A stretch of DNA of 64,000 nucleotides from Paenibacillus sp. 1781tsa1. GTDB lineage: Bacteria > Bacillota > Bacilli > Paenibacillales > Paenibacillaceae. The notes beneath the pieces were generated by a model. It saw only the letters and a program-made list of their open reading frames with translations. It was not told where the DNA came from and did no database searches. Shown piece by piece: positions 18,806 to 26,846 of the stretch (positions are counted from its first letter, which is position 1; the number at the start of each line of letters is the position of its first letter). Location: the NCBI RefSeq assembly GCF_024159265.1, contig NZ_JAMYWY010000001.1, forward strand, positions 2,542,001-2,606,000. Reading direction: 5' to 3'. The translations under genes were made by a program, and so were the position numbers.

Positions 18806-18925
18806 GACGGAATCGGTCTGTAGAAGCGAAGCGTTCTCCTTTGTCTCCGGATTTTAACCTTGAACAGTTGTAATCAGAAAAATCCGGAGACAACAGCGAT
18901 CAAAAGAACGATCCGTACCCGAAGC
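18806..18925 (+). repeat. Large imperfect palindrome between miaB and ricA
   Basis: The centre is a perfect 15-bp inverted repeat, TTGTCTCCGGATTTT (18841-18855) and AAAATCCGGAGACAA (18879-18893). Flanks such as ACGGAATCG and CGATCCGT continue the pairing with gaps. It could be a dispersed Paenibacillus repeat or a transcript-end structure; only one copy was noticed in this window. Confidence 0.6.
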
Positions 18926-19002
18926 GGTCATGGAGCAGACGTTTGAACTCATTTGAGCCCAAGTTCTCATCTTATATCATCTCATAGAATGGAGCGATTT
19001 CA

Positions 19003-19452
19003 GTGGCGCAGGAAGAAGTGCAGTACAACCATTATGGAATGCCAACCTACGATACGCGCAATCTGGTCATACGCGACGACATTATGGGAAAAGCCAAAGA
19101 GTTGGCTGATATGCTCGGAACGAGTGAGGAAGTTAGACAGTTTCAACAGGCTGAAACCAAAATTCGTGATCATGAGCGCATCCAGCAGTTGATTGCAACG
19201 ATCAAGAAGAAACAAAAAGAAATCGTTGCCTTTGAGAGCTTCAAAAATGTGGAGATGGTCAGCAAAATTGAACAGGAAATTGAAGATCTGCAAAGTGAAC
19301 TGGATAGTATTCCATTGGTTACGGAATTCCAGCAGAGCCAGAGCGACATCAACTACTTGCTTCAACTCGTGATCTCGGTAATCCGGGATACGGTTTCTGA
19401 AAAAGTAAACGTGGAGGCTGGAACGGATTCACCTCCGACCAGTTGCGGTTAA
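19003..19452 (+). CDS. ricA: RicA/YmcA family regulator
   Basis: 149 residues of the Com_YlbF helical family, rich in charged residues (FQQAETKIRDHERIQQLI). RicA (YmcA) joins RicF and RicT in a complex that speeds Spo0A phosphorylation and directs RNase Y; miaB upstream and rny in the same window fit that link. GTG start at 19003 after GGAG. Only one cysteine (C148) is present near the C-terminus, whereas I recall a cluster-binding cysteine group there in B. subtilis. Confidence 0.88.
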   Translation: MAQEEVQYNHYGMPTYDTRNLVIRDDIMGKAKELADMLGTSEEVRQFQQAETKIRDHERIQQLIATIKKKQKEIVAFESFKNVEMVSKIEQEIEDLQSELDSIPLVTEFQQSQSDINYLLQLVISVIRDTVSEKVNVEAGTDSPPTSCG

Positions 19453-19462
19453 ATGACGGAAG

Positions 19463-19489
19463 GGTGCGGACGCTGTCCGCGCCTTTTTT
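19463..19489 (+). terminator. Terminator after ricA
   Basis: GGTGCGGAC, loop GCT, GTCCGCGCC, then TTTTTT. Confidence 0.85.
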
Positions 19490-19625
19490 GACGATTATAA
19501 AATTATAAGTTTTCAGCGGAGCTGAAGGATTTGATAATCGCAAGAAAAGCAACTGCTAAACCACGAATGTGGCATCATCGATAAGGCTTCGATCAGAAGC
19601 TTTTCTTACATTACATAACCGTAAA

Positions 19626-19679
19626 CGTGGAGTGGCTATCGCCAAGTACTCGGAATATAATTCCAAGCAAAGCTCCACG
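19626..19679 (+). other. Structured noncoding stretch before the thioesterase gene
   Basis: CGTGGAG (19626-19632) pairs with CTCCACG (19673-19679), enclosing GGAATATAATTCC. The space 19490-19778 otherwise shows no gene. Confidence 0.35.
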
Positions 19680-19778
19680 CTGTGGGGTTATTTTGTGTGG
19701 CGCGCTTATTTTTTAATGTTAAAGACACCTGACATCAAGAGAGCTTGATACGTACAGTGAATAAAGGAGAAATGAATA

Positions 19779-20183
19779 ATGAGCATTTTGGACAAAATGG
19801 TAGAAGACGGAGCCGGACGATTCTGGGGATTTCTCGGATGTCGATATATTAAAGGAGATGGCAAAGAAGTACAGATCGCGTTGACAGCAGGCGAACATCA
19901 TACCAACTCCATGGGGATTATACATGGGGGTGTACTGACTTCACTGATGGACCAAGCGATGGGGATGGTTGCAACAGCAGCAATGGAAGTAGATGGCTGT
20001 GTGACAACGAATCTGAACGTACATTTTCTCGCACCGATGAGACAAGGGGAATTAACGGTGACGGCTACGGTACTACATCAGGCTGGACGCAGTGTTACGA
20101 CTCAATCGGAGGTTCGTGATGCATCGGGCACGTTGGGATGCATGGCTACGGCTACATTCCGTATAGCACGTCCGAGAACGTAA
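19779..20183 (+). CDS. PaaI-type hotdog-fold thioesterase
   Basis: 134 residues, single hotdog domain. The segment HTNSMGIIHGGVLTSLMDQAMGMVA contains the HGG and following acidic residue used by PaaI/4HBT thioesterases; NVHFLAPMRQGELTV is the next strand pair. It should hydrolyse an acyl-CoA thioester in the cytoplasm, substrate unknown. ATG behind AAAGGAG. It runs just upstream of the NAD-salvage genes but those have their own promoter. Confidence 0.85.
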   Translation: MSILDKMVEDGAGRFWGFLGCRYIKGDGKEVQIALTAGEHHTNSMGIIHGGVLTSLMDQAMGMVATAAMEVDGCVTTNLNVHFLAPMRQGELTVTATVLHQAGRSVTTQSEVRDASGTLGCMATATFRIARPRT

Positions 20184-20199
20184 CGCACGAATCCCGCAG

Positions 20200-20227
20200 T
20201 TGACAAAAAATATTATTATGTCATAAT
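20200..20227 (+). promoter_or_regulatory. Promoter with overlapping palindromic operator before the nrtR-like gene
   Basis: TTGACA (20200-20205), 16-base spacer, CATAAT (20222-20227). The -10 box lies inside the perfect palindrome ATTATG-T-CATAAT (20215-20227), a likely binding site for the Nudix/winged-helix regulator encoded directly downstream. Confidence 0.55.
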
Positions 20228-20263
20228 GAAATTATCAAAATGAAAATAGTCGGTGGTGCACCC

Positions 20264-21067
20264 ATGAACGAAAACTATGAACACTTTAATGCAGAGAGCG
20301 ACGAACAAGCAGCACGTGCCTATAGTTCCAAGAAATATCGTACCCCCGATGGTGTTCCTGCGGATATCGTTATGTTCACCTTGACCAAGCGGGAGCGCAA
20401 GACGGTGACCAAGACACTTCCCATTCGGGAACTGAAAGTGATGCTGATCAAGCGTAAAGGCTGGCCTTTTGCAGGTAGATGGGCATTACCCGGTGGTTTT
20501 TGTCAGGAGAATGAATCCATCTACGGAGCAGCAAAGCGTGAGCTGATGGAAGAGACAGGTGTAGACGGTGGACATCTGGAGTACTTGAATGTATACAGTC
20601 AGCCGGGTCGTGACCCGAGGGGCTGGATTATCTCTCACGCATTTTTCGCGCTTGTGGAAGAATGGATGCTGGATCAACGCCAAGCAGCAGATGATGCTGA
20701 AGATGTTGGATTGTTCACCATTCAGGAGGCCCTGCAAGAATTGGAACTGGCCTTTGATCACAGAACAATCATCGAAGATGCTTATCGACGCATTCAACAG
20801 CAGATGCTGGAAACGACGATTGCTCGTCAGTTCCTGCCACGTGATTTTACATTAAGTGAATTATATCAGGTTATTCAAAGTGTTGTACCGGATTTTGAAG
20901 AACCAAACTTCATTCGCAAAATTACGTCTACCCGCAGTCGCAAAGGCATTGTGGAAGAGGTACGGGATGAAGAGGGGAACTTGGTAAGTTCCAACCAGTA
21001 CTCGCAGCGTCCGGCGCAGCTATATCGTTTTACAGAACTCGTACCACGCCTTTCTATCTATACGTAA
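20264..21067 (+). CDS. Nudix-winged-helix protein, NrtR-like NAD regulator
   Basis: 267 residues. The Nudix box runs from G78 to V100 with all key residues (E84, R92-E93, E96-E97, G99), so hydrolase activity may be kept. The C-terminal third (about 190-262) reads LPRDFTLSELYQVIQ, NFIRKITSTR and RPAQLYRF, the winged-helix tail of NrtR repressors that sense ADP-ribose or related NAD products. The next two genes are pncA and pncB. Together this suggests an autoregulated NAD-salvage operon. ATG 20264 is chosen over 20240, which lacks any ribosome site. It could instead be only an ADP-ribose pyrophosphatase. Confidence 0.75.
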   Translation: MNENYEHFNAESDEQAARAYSSKKYRTPDGVPADIVMFTLTKRERKTVTKTLPIRELKVMLIKRKGWPFAGRWALPGGFCQENESIYGAAKRELMEETGVDGGHLEYLNVYSQPGRDPRGWIISHAFFALVEEWMLDQRQAADDAEDVGLFTIQEALQELELAFDHRTIIEDAYRRIQQQMLETTIARQFLPRDFTLSELYQVIQSVVPDFEEPNFIRKITSTRSRKGIVEEVRDEEGNLVSSNQYSQRPAQLYRFTELVPRLSIYT

Positions 21068-21134
21068 CAAAGTGTAGATGTATCAATGGGATTGAATCAG
21101 GATCAACCATTTCTGGGCTAAGGGAGTGTTGACG

Positions 21135-21692
21135 ATGAAAGCACTGATTGTGATTGATTTTACGAAGGATTTTGTGACAGGTTCTTTGCCTGTAGGTCAG
21201 CCGGCAGTAGAGATCGAAGAGACGATTGCAGCTGTAACCGAGGCCTATTGTAAGAACAAGCATGAGGTAATCATGGCCGTGGATCTCCACGAAGAAAATG
21301 ATCCGTATCACCCGGAGACTGTACTTTTCCCACCTCATAACATCAGAAATACGGAGGGAAGACAGTTATATGGACGTCTTGCCCAAGTGATGGAAGAACG
21401 GAAAAACGATATTCGGTGGATGGATAAGACGAGATATAGTGCATTTTGTGGAACCGATCTGGAACTCAGACTGCGTGCACGTGGCATTACGGATATTGCA
21501 CTAATAGGGGTATGCACGGATATTTGCATATTGCATACCGCAGTGGACGCTTACAATAAAGGATTTCATATTACGGTATATGAAGATGCTGTTGCCAGCT
21601 TTAATCCGGCAGGACATGAGTGGGCGCTTGGACATTTTCGTTCCAGCCTGGGTGCTTCGGTGGTTAAGGCGAGTGAGACAGTCCTTGCGTGA
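21135..21692 (+). CDS. pncA: Nicotinamidase (isochorismatase-like cysteine hydrolase)
   Basis: 185 residues. The catalytic triad of nicotinamidases is visible as D8 (LIVIDF), K98 (MDKTRYSAF) and C127 (IGVCTDIC), with metal ligands in VDLHEENDPYH (D50, H52). It converts nicotinamide to nicotinate. ATG 21135 follows AGGGAG. Its neighbours are an NrtR-like regulator and nicotinate phosphoribosyltransferase, which is the next step of the same pathway. Confidence 0.88.
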   Translation: MKALIVIDFTKDFVTGSLPVGQPAVEIEETIAAVTEAYCKNKHEVIMAVDLHEENDPYHPETVLFPPHNIRNTEGRQLYGRLAQVMEERKNDIRWMDKTRYSAFCGTDLELRLRARGITDIALIGVCTDICILHTAVDAYNKGFHITVYEDAVASFNPAGHEWALGHFRSSLGASVVKASETVLA

Positions 21693-21887
21693 TTGAATTG
21701 ATAATCCTGTTTGGTTGAACTCCTGTTAGGAATCAGATGAATGTGGTGAATGGTGTATAGAGTTTTACGGGAGACTTGTTTGTTTAATACGGATGAACAG
21801 AATCATGAAGAATAAGTCTCCATATGTTAACCCGTGTCCTCGGTTGAAATCTGGGGGCGCGAGCGGAAGTCAGAGAGGATGAGACAA

Positions 21888-23342
21888 ATGCAGACAACTA
21901 GCCTGGCTTTACATACGGATAAATATCAGATCAATATGATGTACGCCCATTGGGTGAATGGTACTCACAAGCGGAAGGCGGTATTTGAAGCCTATTTCCG
22001 TAAGCTTCCTTTTGGCAATGGATATGCGGTATTTGCCGGATTGGAACGGATTGTGAACTATATCAGCCAGCTTCGGTTTACGATGGACGACATCAAGTTT
22101 TTATCCAAACAAGAGGAAAATTACGATCCGGTCTTTCTGGAAGAGTTGCTCCAGTTTTCATTTCAGGGCACGATTCATTCCATGAAGGAGGGTGCAATTG
22201 TTTTCCCTGACGAACCGCTCATTCGGGTAGAAGGCTCCATTATGGAGACACAATTGGTGGAGACGGCGATACTTAACTTCATGAATTATCAGACGTTGAT
22301 TGCAACCAAGGCTTCGCGGATCAAACAGGTAGCACAACAGGATACTTTGCTCGAATTCGGTACACGGCGTGCACAGGAAGCGGATGCTGCCATCTGGGGT
22401 GCACGTGCTTCGTATGTGGCAGGCTTCCATGCAACGTCCAACATGCTGGCCGGAGAGCGCTTCGGAATCCCAACAGCAGGTACACATGCCCATTCGTGGG
22501 TACAGAGCTTTATGAGCGAACAGGAGGCGTTTGACGTGTATGCCAAAGTGTTGCCTGATCAGGTTACGCTGTTGGTGGATACCTTTGATACGTTGAACAG
22601 TGGAGTACCTCACGCCATCAAGACAGCCAAGAAGTTGGAGAGCCAAGGCAAAAAGATGAATGCGATTCGTCTGGACAGTGGTGACCTTGCGTACTTGTCC
22701 ATTCAGGCGCGTCAGATGCTGGATGAAGCTGGACTGGATTATGTGAAAATTGTAGCATCCAATGATTTGGATGAGAACACGATTTTCAACCTGAAGGCTC
22801 AAGGAGCACGGATTGATACATGGGGTGTCGGCACACAGCTGATTACCGCTTCTGACCAGCCATCTTTGGGTGGAGTGTACAAATTGGTGGAGCGTGAAGT
22901 GGACGGTGCCATGCTGCCTACGATCAAAATTTCTGCCAATCCTGAAAAGGTGTCCACTCCAGGTAAAAAGGAAGTGTTCCGGATCATTGATCCGAAACAT
23001 GGCAAAGCGATTGCAGATTATATCTGCTATCCGGATGAAGAGCAGCCGCTACAGGGCGGACCGCTCAAGCTGTTCAACCCGCTACACCCTTACCTGAAAA
23101 AAACCGTTACCCGCTACGAGGCGGTCAATATGCTGGAGCCGATCTTTGTGAACGGACGCAAAGTGTATGAGCTGCCTAATCTGGATGAGATTCGGACGTA
23201 TCATCGGGAACAGATGAACCTATTTTGGCCTGAATACCAACGGAAGCTCAACCCGGAGATCTACCGTGTGAACATCAGCCCTGCGGCATGGAATATGAAA
23301 CAGAAGCTCATTGCGGAACATGTGAAATCCACAGAGGAATGA
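21888..23342 (+). CDS. pncB: Nicotinate phosphoribosyltransferase
   Basis: 484 residues. It begins LHTDKYQINMMYAHW, the usual NAPRTase N-terminus, with FGTRRAQEADAAIWGARA around the active-site His/Arg region, and LDSGDLAYLS and GVGTQL as phosphate-binding parts. It makes nicotinate mononucleotide from nicotinate and PRPP. ATG 21888 is nine bases after AGAGAGG; in-frame starts at 21834 and 21879 fit the site less well. Third gene of the NAD-salvage group, followed by a terminator. Confidence 0.92.
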   Translation: MQTTSLALHTDKYQINMMYAHWVNGTHKRKAVFEAYFRKLPFGNGYAVFAGLERIVNYISQLRFTMDDIKFLSKQEENYDPVFLEELLQFSFQGTIHSMKEGAIVFPDEPLIRVEGSIMETQLVETAILNFMNYQTLIATKASRIKQVAQQDTLLEFGTRRAQEADAAIWGARASYVAGFHATSNMLAGERFGIPTAGTHAHSWVQSFMSEQEAFDVYAKVLPDQVTLLVDTFDTLNSGVPHAIKTAKKLESQGKKMNAIRLDSGDLAYLSIQARQMLDEAGLDYVKIVASNDLDENTIFNLKAQGARIDTWGVGTQLITASDQPSLGGVYKLVEREVDGAMLPTIKISANPEKVSTPGKKEVFRIIDPKHGKAIADYICYPDEEQPLQGGPLKLFNPLHPYLKKTVTRYEAVNMLEPIFVNGRKVYELPNLDEIRTYHREQMNLFWPEYQRKLNPEIYRVNISPAAWNMKQKLIAEHVKSTEE

Positions 23343-23365
23343 TCTAAACTCAAGAATGACAATGA

Positions 23366-23402
23366 GGCATAACCAGGTAAGAATACTGGCTTATGCCTTT
23401 TT
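23366..23402 (+). terminator. Terminator after pncB
   Basis: GAGGCATAACCAG pairs with CTGGCTTATGCC (one bulge), followed by TTTTT. Confidence 0.8.
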
Positions 23403-23546
23403 GATGATCATGGAATGTATACGTTATTCTTAAACGACTCGATGACATGGACCCGTATGTAAGAAATCTCATGGACAGACTTCCAAGGTAGCAGGCTATA
23501 CTGGAAATGGTCATGCGCAATCCAAGAGGTTTTTTCTAGAAAACAT

Positions 23547-23561
23547 ACTTTTTGAACACGT
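23547..23561 (+). repeat. Possible solo end of the MITE-like repeat
   Basis: ACTTTTTGAACACGT is identical over 15 bases to the right end of the copy at 44124-44290 and its flank. No matching left end was seen here, so it may be a remnant or chance. Confidence 0.35.
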
Positions 23562-23676
23562 GTTTAAAGGGGCAACGCAGTAATTATTTCTCGGGAAAGC
23601 GCAGGAGACGCCAAATTCTGCATCTATTGATTCAATCCCGCAGCTGTAGGGGATGAAAGTAAGAGGAGGTGCAGAC

Positions 23677-24330
23677 ATGAGATGGATATTAGGACTGGTC
23701 TGGATCGCTTTTATGGCCTATGCATTGATGTTGGCACCGGGGCAGTCCCCTGGAAGTGATCCAACATTCAAAGAACTGATCACAATGCAAAGCAAAGAGC
23801 CTTGGTTGCTTACTGTGTTTTCGTGGTTAGGTATTTTCCCGGCAGTTTATGCCTGTATGCTGTTAAGAACATCTGTGAAAGAACGAGGTGGCCGTGTACC
23901 GGCTTGGCCTTTTGTATTTCTTTCTTTTGGACTAGGCGCTTTTGCGCTGCTTCCCTATTATGCATGGTCGTCATCCGCGAATAGATCTTCGGGTTACACA
24001 AGCTTGCATTTTGGTCGTCAGCGGGAGTCGGGAATTGGACGGGTAGCAGCCCATAAGTTGACGCATGTACTCCTTCTGCTGTTGACGCTGGGGACCGCAT
24101 TCTATGCCGTGACGCAAGGTCATCCGGATGTATATATGGACGCGTTCAAGCAATCATCCTTTGTACATATTATGACGATTGATTTTGTGCTTTTGACCTT
24201 GCTTTCTGTGATTGCGATATACAGGGATACTGAAGTGAGTCGACGTTCACCAGCTTGTGCAGCGGCGGGGATCATCCCTATTGTGGGTCCACTAATCTAT
24301 CTGTTGACGCTCAGGAGAGACAGAGCTTGA
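23677..24330 (+). CDS. Multi-pass membrane protein of unknown function
   Basis: 217 residues from ATG 23677 behind AAGAGGAGGTGCAGAC. About six hydrophobic segments are visible: residues 1-18, 46-63, 78-95, 128-143, 160-178 and 190-208. A polar stretch with SSSANRSSGYTSLHFG sits in the middle. I do not recognise the family with confidence; it resembles short conserved membrane proteins annotated only as hypothetical. It stands alone between pncB and an oxidoreductase gene. Confidence 0.7.
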   Translation: MRWILGLVWIAFMAYALMLAPGQSPGSDPTFKELITMQSKEPWLLTVFSWLGIFPAVYACMLLRTSVKERGGRVPAWPFVFLSFGLGAFALLPYYAWSSSANRSSGYTSLHFGRQRESGIGRVAAHKLTHVLLLLLTLGTAFYAVTQGHPDVYMDAFKQSSFVHIMTIDFVLLTLLSVIAIYRDTEVSRRSPACAAAGIIPIVGPLIYLLTLRRDRA

Positions 24331-24441
24331 TCATCAACATCTGAAGAATCCAGAAGTAAAAGGTAGTCGTTAAGCTTGAATGCGAACAATTCATGTGCTT
24401 AATGGAAAAATATATAAAATTCAAAGAAGGAGTGGCTATCG

Positions 24442-25461
24442 ATGAAAAACCTTTTTAACGCATATGTTGTCCGTAAAGAAGAACAGGGCGGAGTGAAAGC
24501 TGCTATAGAGCAATTGAAGAAGGAAGATCTGCCAAATGGAGATGTAACGGTACAGGTGCAGTATTCCAGTGTCAATTATAAAGACGGACTCGCGACTCTT
24601 GAAAAGGGTGGTGTCGTTCGTGAGTACCCGATGGTACCGGGAATTGATCTGGCCGGAACGGTAGAGGAGTCGGTCAGTGGACGTTTTGCACCAGGAGATC
24701 GGGTGATCAGTACAGGATTTGAACCTGGCGTATCCCATTACGGAGGGTACAGCGAGTATGCGCGTCTGCGCAGTGAATGGCTGGTGCCTCTGCCACCGGG
24801 TCTCAGTGAGAAAGAAGCCATGGCAATTGGAACCGCAGGATTTACGGCTGCACTTTCGGTAGATGCGCTGTTACAGGCTGGAGTGACACCGGAGATGGGC
24901 AAGGTTCTGGTTACGGGTGCAACGGGTGGCGTTGGCAGTATGGCAGTGGCGATTCTGGCAAAACTTGGATTCGAAGTAACAGCCAGCACAGGCAAGAAGG
25001 AGCAGGAGGAGTCATTGCTCCGAAACTTGGGCGCCTCAGAGGTTATTACTCGTGAAGAAGCTGATGCTCCAGCTAAAGGAGCCATGGGGAAACAGCTATG
25101 GGCGGGAGTTGTTGATCCAACAGGAGGACCGGCTCTTGCGGAGCGATTGAAACAGATTCAATACGGAGGTGCACTAGCGGTATCTGGGTTAACCGGAGGC
25201 ACAGCTTTTGAATCTACGGTACTTCCGTTTATTCTGCGTGGTATCCAGCTTATTGGTATAGACTCTGTATATTGTCCGATGGAACGTCGGGAACGGCTGT
25301 GGGAACTGCTCGGCGGAGAATGGAAACCGGAGCGCGCGCTGGAACTGGGAATCCGCGAAATTTCTCTAGACCAGTTGCCACATACGCTTGAGACGATACT
25401 CCAAGGTGGTGCAGTAGGTCGGACTGTGGTCAATACAATATCAGATCTGCCATCCGCATAA
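24442..25461 (+). CDS. YhdH/YhfP-family quinone oxidoreductase (acryloyl-CoA reductase-like)
   Basis: 339 residues, MDR (zinc-free alcohol dehydrogenase-like) fold. NYKDGLATLEKGGVV and MVPGIDLAGTV are typical of the YhdH/AcuI group, and VLVTGATGGVGSMAVAIL is the NADPH-binding motif. These enzymes reduce activated double bonds such as acryloyl-CoA with NADPH; the natural substrate here is unknown. ATG behind AAGAAGGAGTGGCTATCG. Confidence 0.88.
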   Translation: MKNLFNAYVVRKEEQGGVKAAIEQLKKEDLPNGDVTVQVQYSSVNYKDGLATLEKGGVVREYPMVPGIDLAGTVEESVSGRFAPGDRVISTGFEPGVSHYGGYSEYARLRSEWLVPLPPGLSEKEAMAIGTAGFTAALSVDALLQAGVTPEMGKVLVTGATGGVGSMAVAILAKLGFEVTASTGKKEQEESLLRNLGASEVITREEADAPAKGAMGKQLWAGVVDPTGGPALAERLKQIQYGGALAVSGLTGGTAFESTVLPFILRGIQLIGIDSVYCPMERRERLWELLGGEWKPERALELGIREISLDQLPHTLETILQGGAVGRTVVNTISDLPSA

Positions 25462-25535
25462 GATTCTAAGTCCTTAGACATGCTAATTCTACCTGATTGG
25501 GTCACAGTACATGTGGCTGGAAAGGAAGGATTGGC

Positions 25536-26090
25536 ATGTGGTTTGCTAGAAAAGGGCGAAGTCTGGTTGGAAGAACAATGAAGTCGGTACTTGTAAGTGG
25601 AATGTTGATCACGAGTGTCTGGTCCCTGGTGGCTTGTTCGGCATCATCCATTGAGCAGGAGCGGAAGGTCTACACCCGCGAAGCGACAGATGAAGGGAAT
25701 GTGCGGGCACAGAGTCAAGGACACGGATTAAACGGTGAATTGGTAAGTGAGATCAGTAAGAGTTTTGAAGCAAAAGGCATTCAGCTGATGAATAACATGT
25801 CTGCCGATGACGGCCATGGTGGGATTTCTTATATGTATTTGTTGAATGGAAGTGGCAGACACATTGTGAAAGTCCATATTTTCAGTGATGCAGCAACCCG
25901 GGCTGCCAGCATGGAACAAATGTATAATGAGAATCGTGATGAGGCTGTCTTGGAGAATGCGCTTGGCCGGACAACGATTCGCAGCAAAGGATACGTCTCA
26001 CTCGTTTATACAGCTTCGGGTGGGGAAAAGGACAAGTATGAGCAGGATGTCATGCAGGTGTTCCAACATGTGCTGGGGCAACTAAGGTAA
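25536..26090 (+). CDS. Predicted lipoprotein of unknown function
   Basis: 184 residues from ATG 25536 (AAAGGAAGGA upstream). A basic start is followed by a hydrophobic segment ending in the lipobox SLVAC, so the protein should be exported and lipidated; ATG 25578 (MKSVLVSG) would give a more standard signal peptide. The mature part has GISYMYLLNGSGRHIVKVHIFSDAATRAASMEQMY, a mixed alpha/beta region of no family I know. It ends facing moaB, which is read on the other strand. Confidence 0.72.
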   Translation: MWFARKGRSLVGRTMKSVLVSGMLITSVWSLVACSASSIEQERKVYTREATDEGNVRAQSQGHGLNGELVSEISKSFEAKGIQLMNNMSADDGHGGISYMYLLNGSGRHIVKVHIFSDAATRAASMEQMYNENRDEAVLENALGRTTIRSKGYVSLVYTASGGEKDKYEQDVMQVFQHVLGQLR

Positions 26091-26142
26091 GTAGAGCGAG
26101 ATACCCTTCGTTCTTTACCGTACTGCTGAAAATAAACCCGAA

Positions 26143-26172
26143 AAACCCGTCTGATCTTTCAGACGGGTTTAT
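26143..26172. terminator. Bidirectional terminator between the lipoprotein gene and moaB
   Basis: AAACCCGTCTGA, loop TCTT, TCAGACGGGTTT. The last codons and stop of moaB form one arm. Confidence 0.8.
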
Positions 26173-26677
26173 ATATTTCACGCATGACATGCCGCAGTTC
26201 AGGCAAAATGAGTTTTTCCATGGCCAATTTGACGGCACCTTTGGAACCCGGCATGGAGAATACCGCTGTGCGTCCGATTGTTCCAGCGACGGCTCTGCTC
26301 AGGATGGCAGCGGAACCGATATCCTCGGTGTAACTGAGAAAACGGAAGATCTCACCGAAACCTGGGAGTTCCTTGTCGAGTAGTGAGGATACTGCTTCGT
26401 ATGTCGTATCTCGGGGGGCAATCCCTGTTCCGCCGCTGAGCAGCACGGCTTCGATATCATCACGAACAGCTGCATCCTGCAGGATGCTTCGAATGTTCTC
26501 CGTTTCGTCTGGTGTAATGATGTATTCAACAATCTGATAACCTGCTTCATTCAGAAGCTGATGCATGAGCTGGCCACTGGTGTCCGTGTCTTTGGTACGC
26601 GTGTCTGACACTGTAACAATCATGCACGATACCGTGGTCGGAGCTTCCTGGCGATGTTGTTCCACTGAATTAGTCAT
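26159..26677 (-). CDS. moaB: Molybdenum cofactor biosynthesis protein MoaB
   Basis: 172 residues. The MoCF core motif LSGGTGIAPRDTTYEA is intact and followed by FSMPGSKGAVKLA. MoaB/MogA proteins adenylylate molybdopterin before molybdenum insertion. The ATG at 26677 has GGAGGAAGTTTC before it; the frame remains open further upstream but without another good site. No other molybdenum cofactor gene is near, so it is an isolated copy. It is divergent from the COG0523 gene across 169 bases. Confidence 0.9.
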   Translation of the reverse strand: MTNSVEQHRQEAPTTVSCMIVTVSDTRTKDTDTSGQLMHQLLNEAGYQIVEYIITPDETENIRSILQDAAVRDDIEAVLLSGGTGIAPRDTTYEAVSSLLDKELPGFGEIFRFLSYTEDIGSAAILSRAVAGTIGRTAVFSMPGSKGAVKLAMEKLILPELRHVMREIYKPV

Positions 26678-26846
26678 GAAACTTCCTCCTTCAATCAACA
26701 TGTCCTCATAGCATAGACCATCCGGTAGAATCAGGCAATGTACTGGGAAGAGTTGAACGTTATTGCACAACGAATGCGGGATGGTGTACACTCGCTAGAT
26801 ATAGATAGACTAGGTTACAAGAAGGACAATCAGAGAGGTGTTACGC

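Noticed and set aside
22158..23000. 280-codon open frame on the minus strand
   Set aside because: Lies fully inside pncB; composition (many Cys, His, Arg) is that of an antisense shadow.
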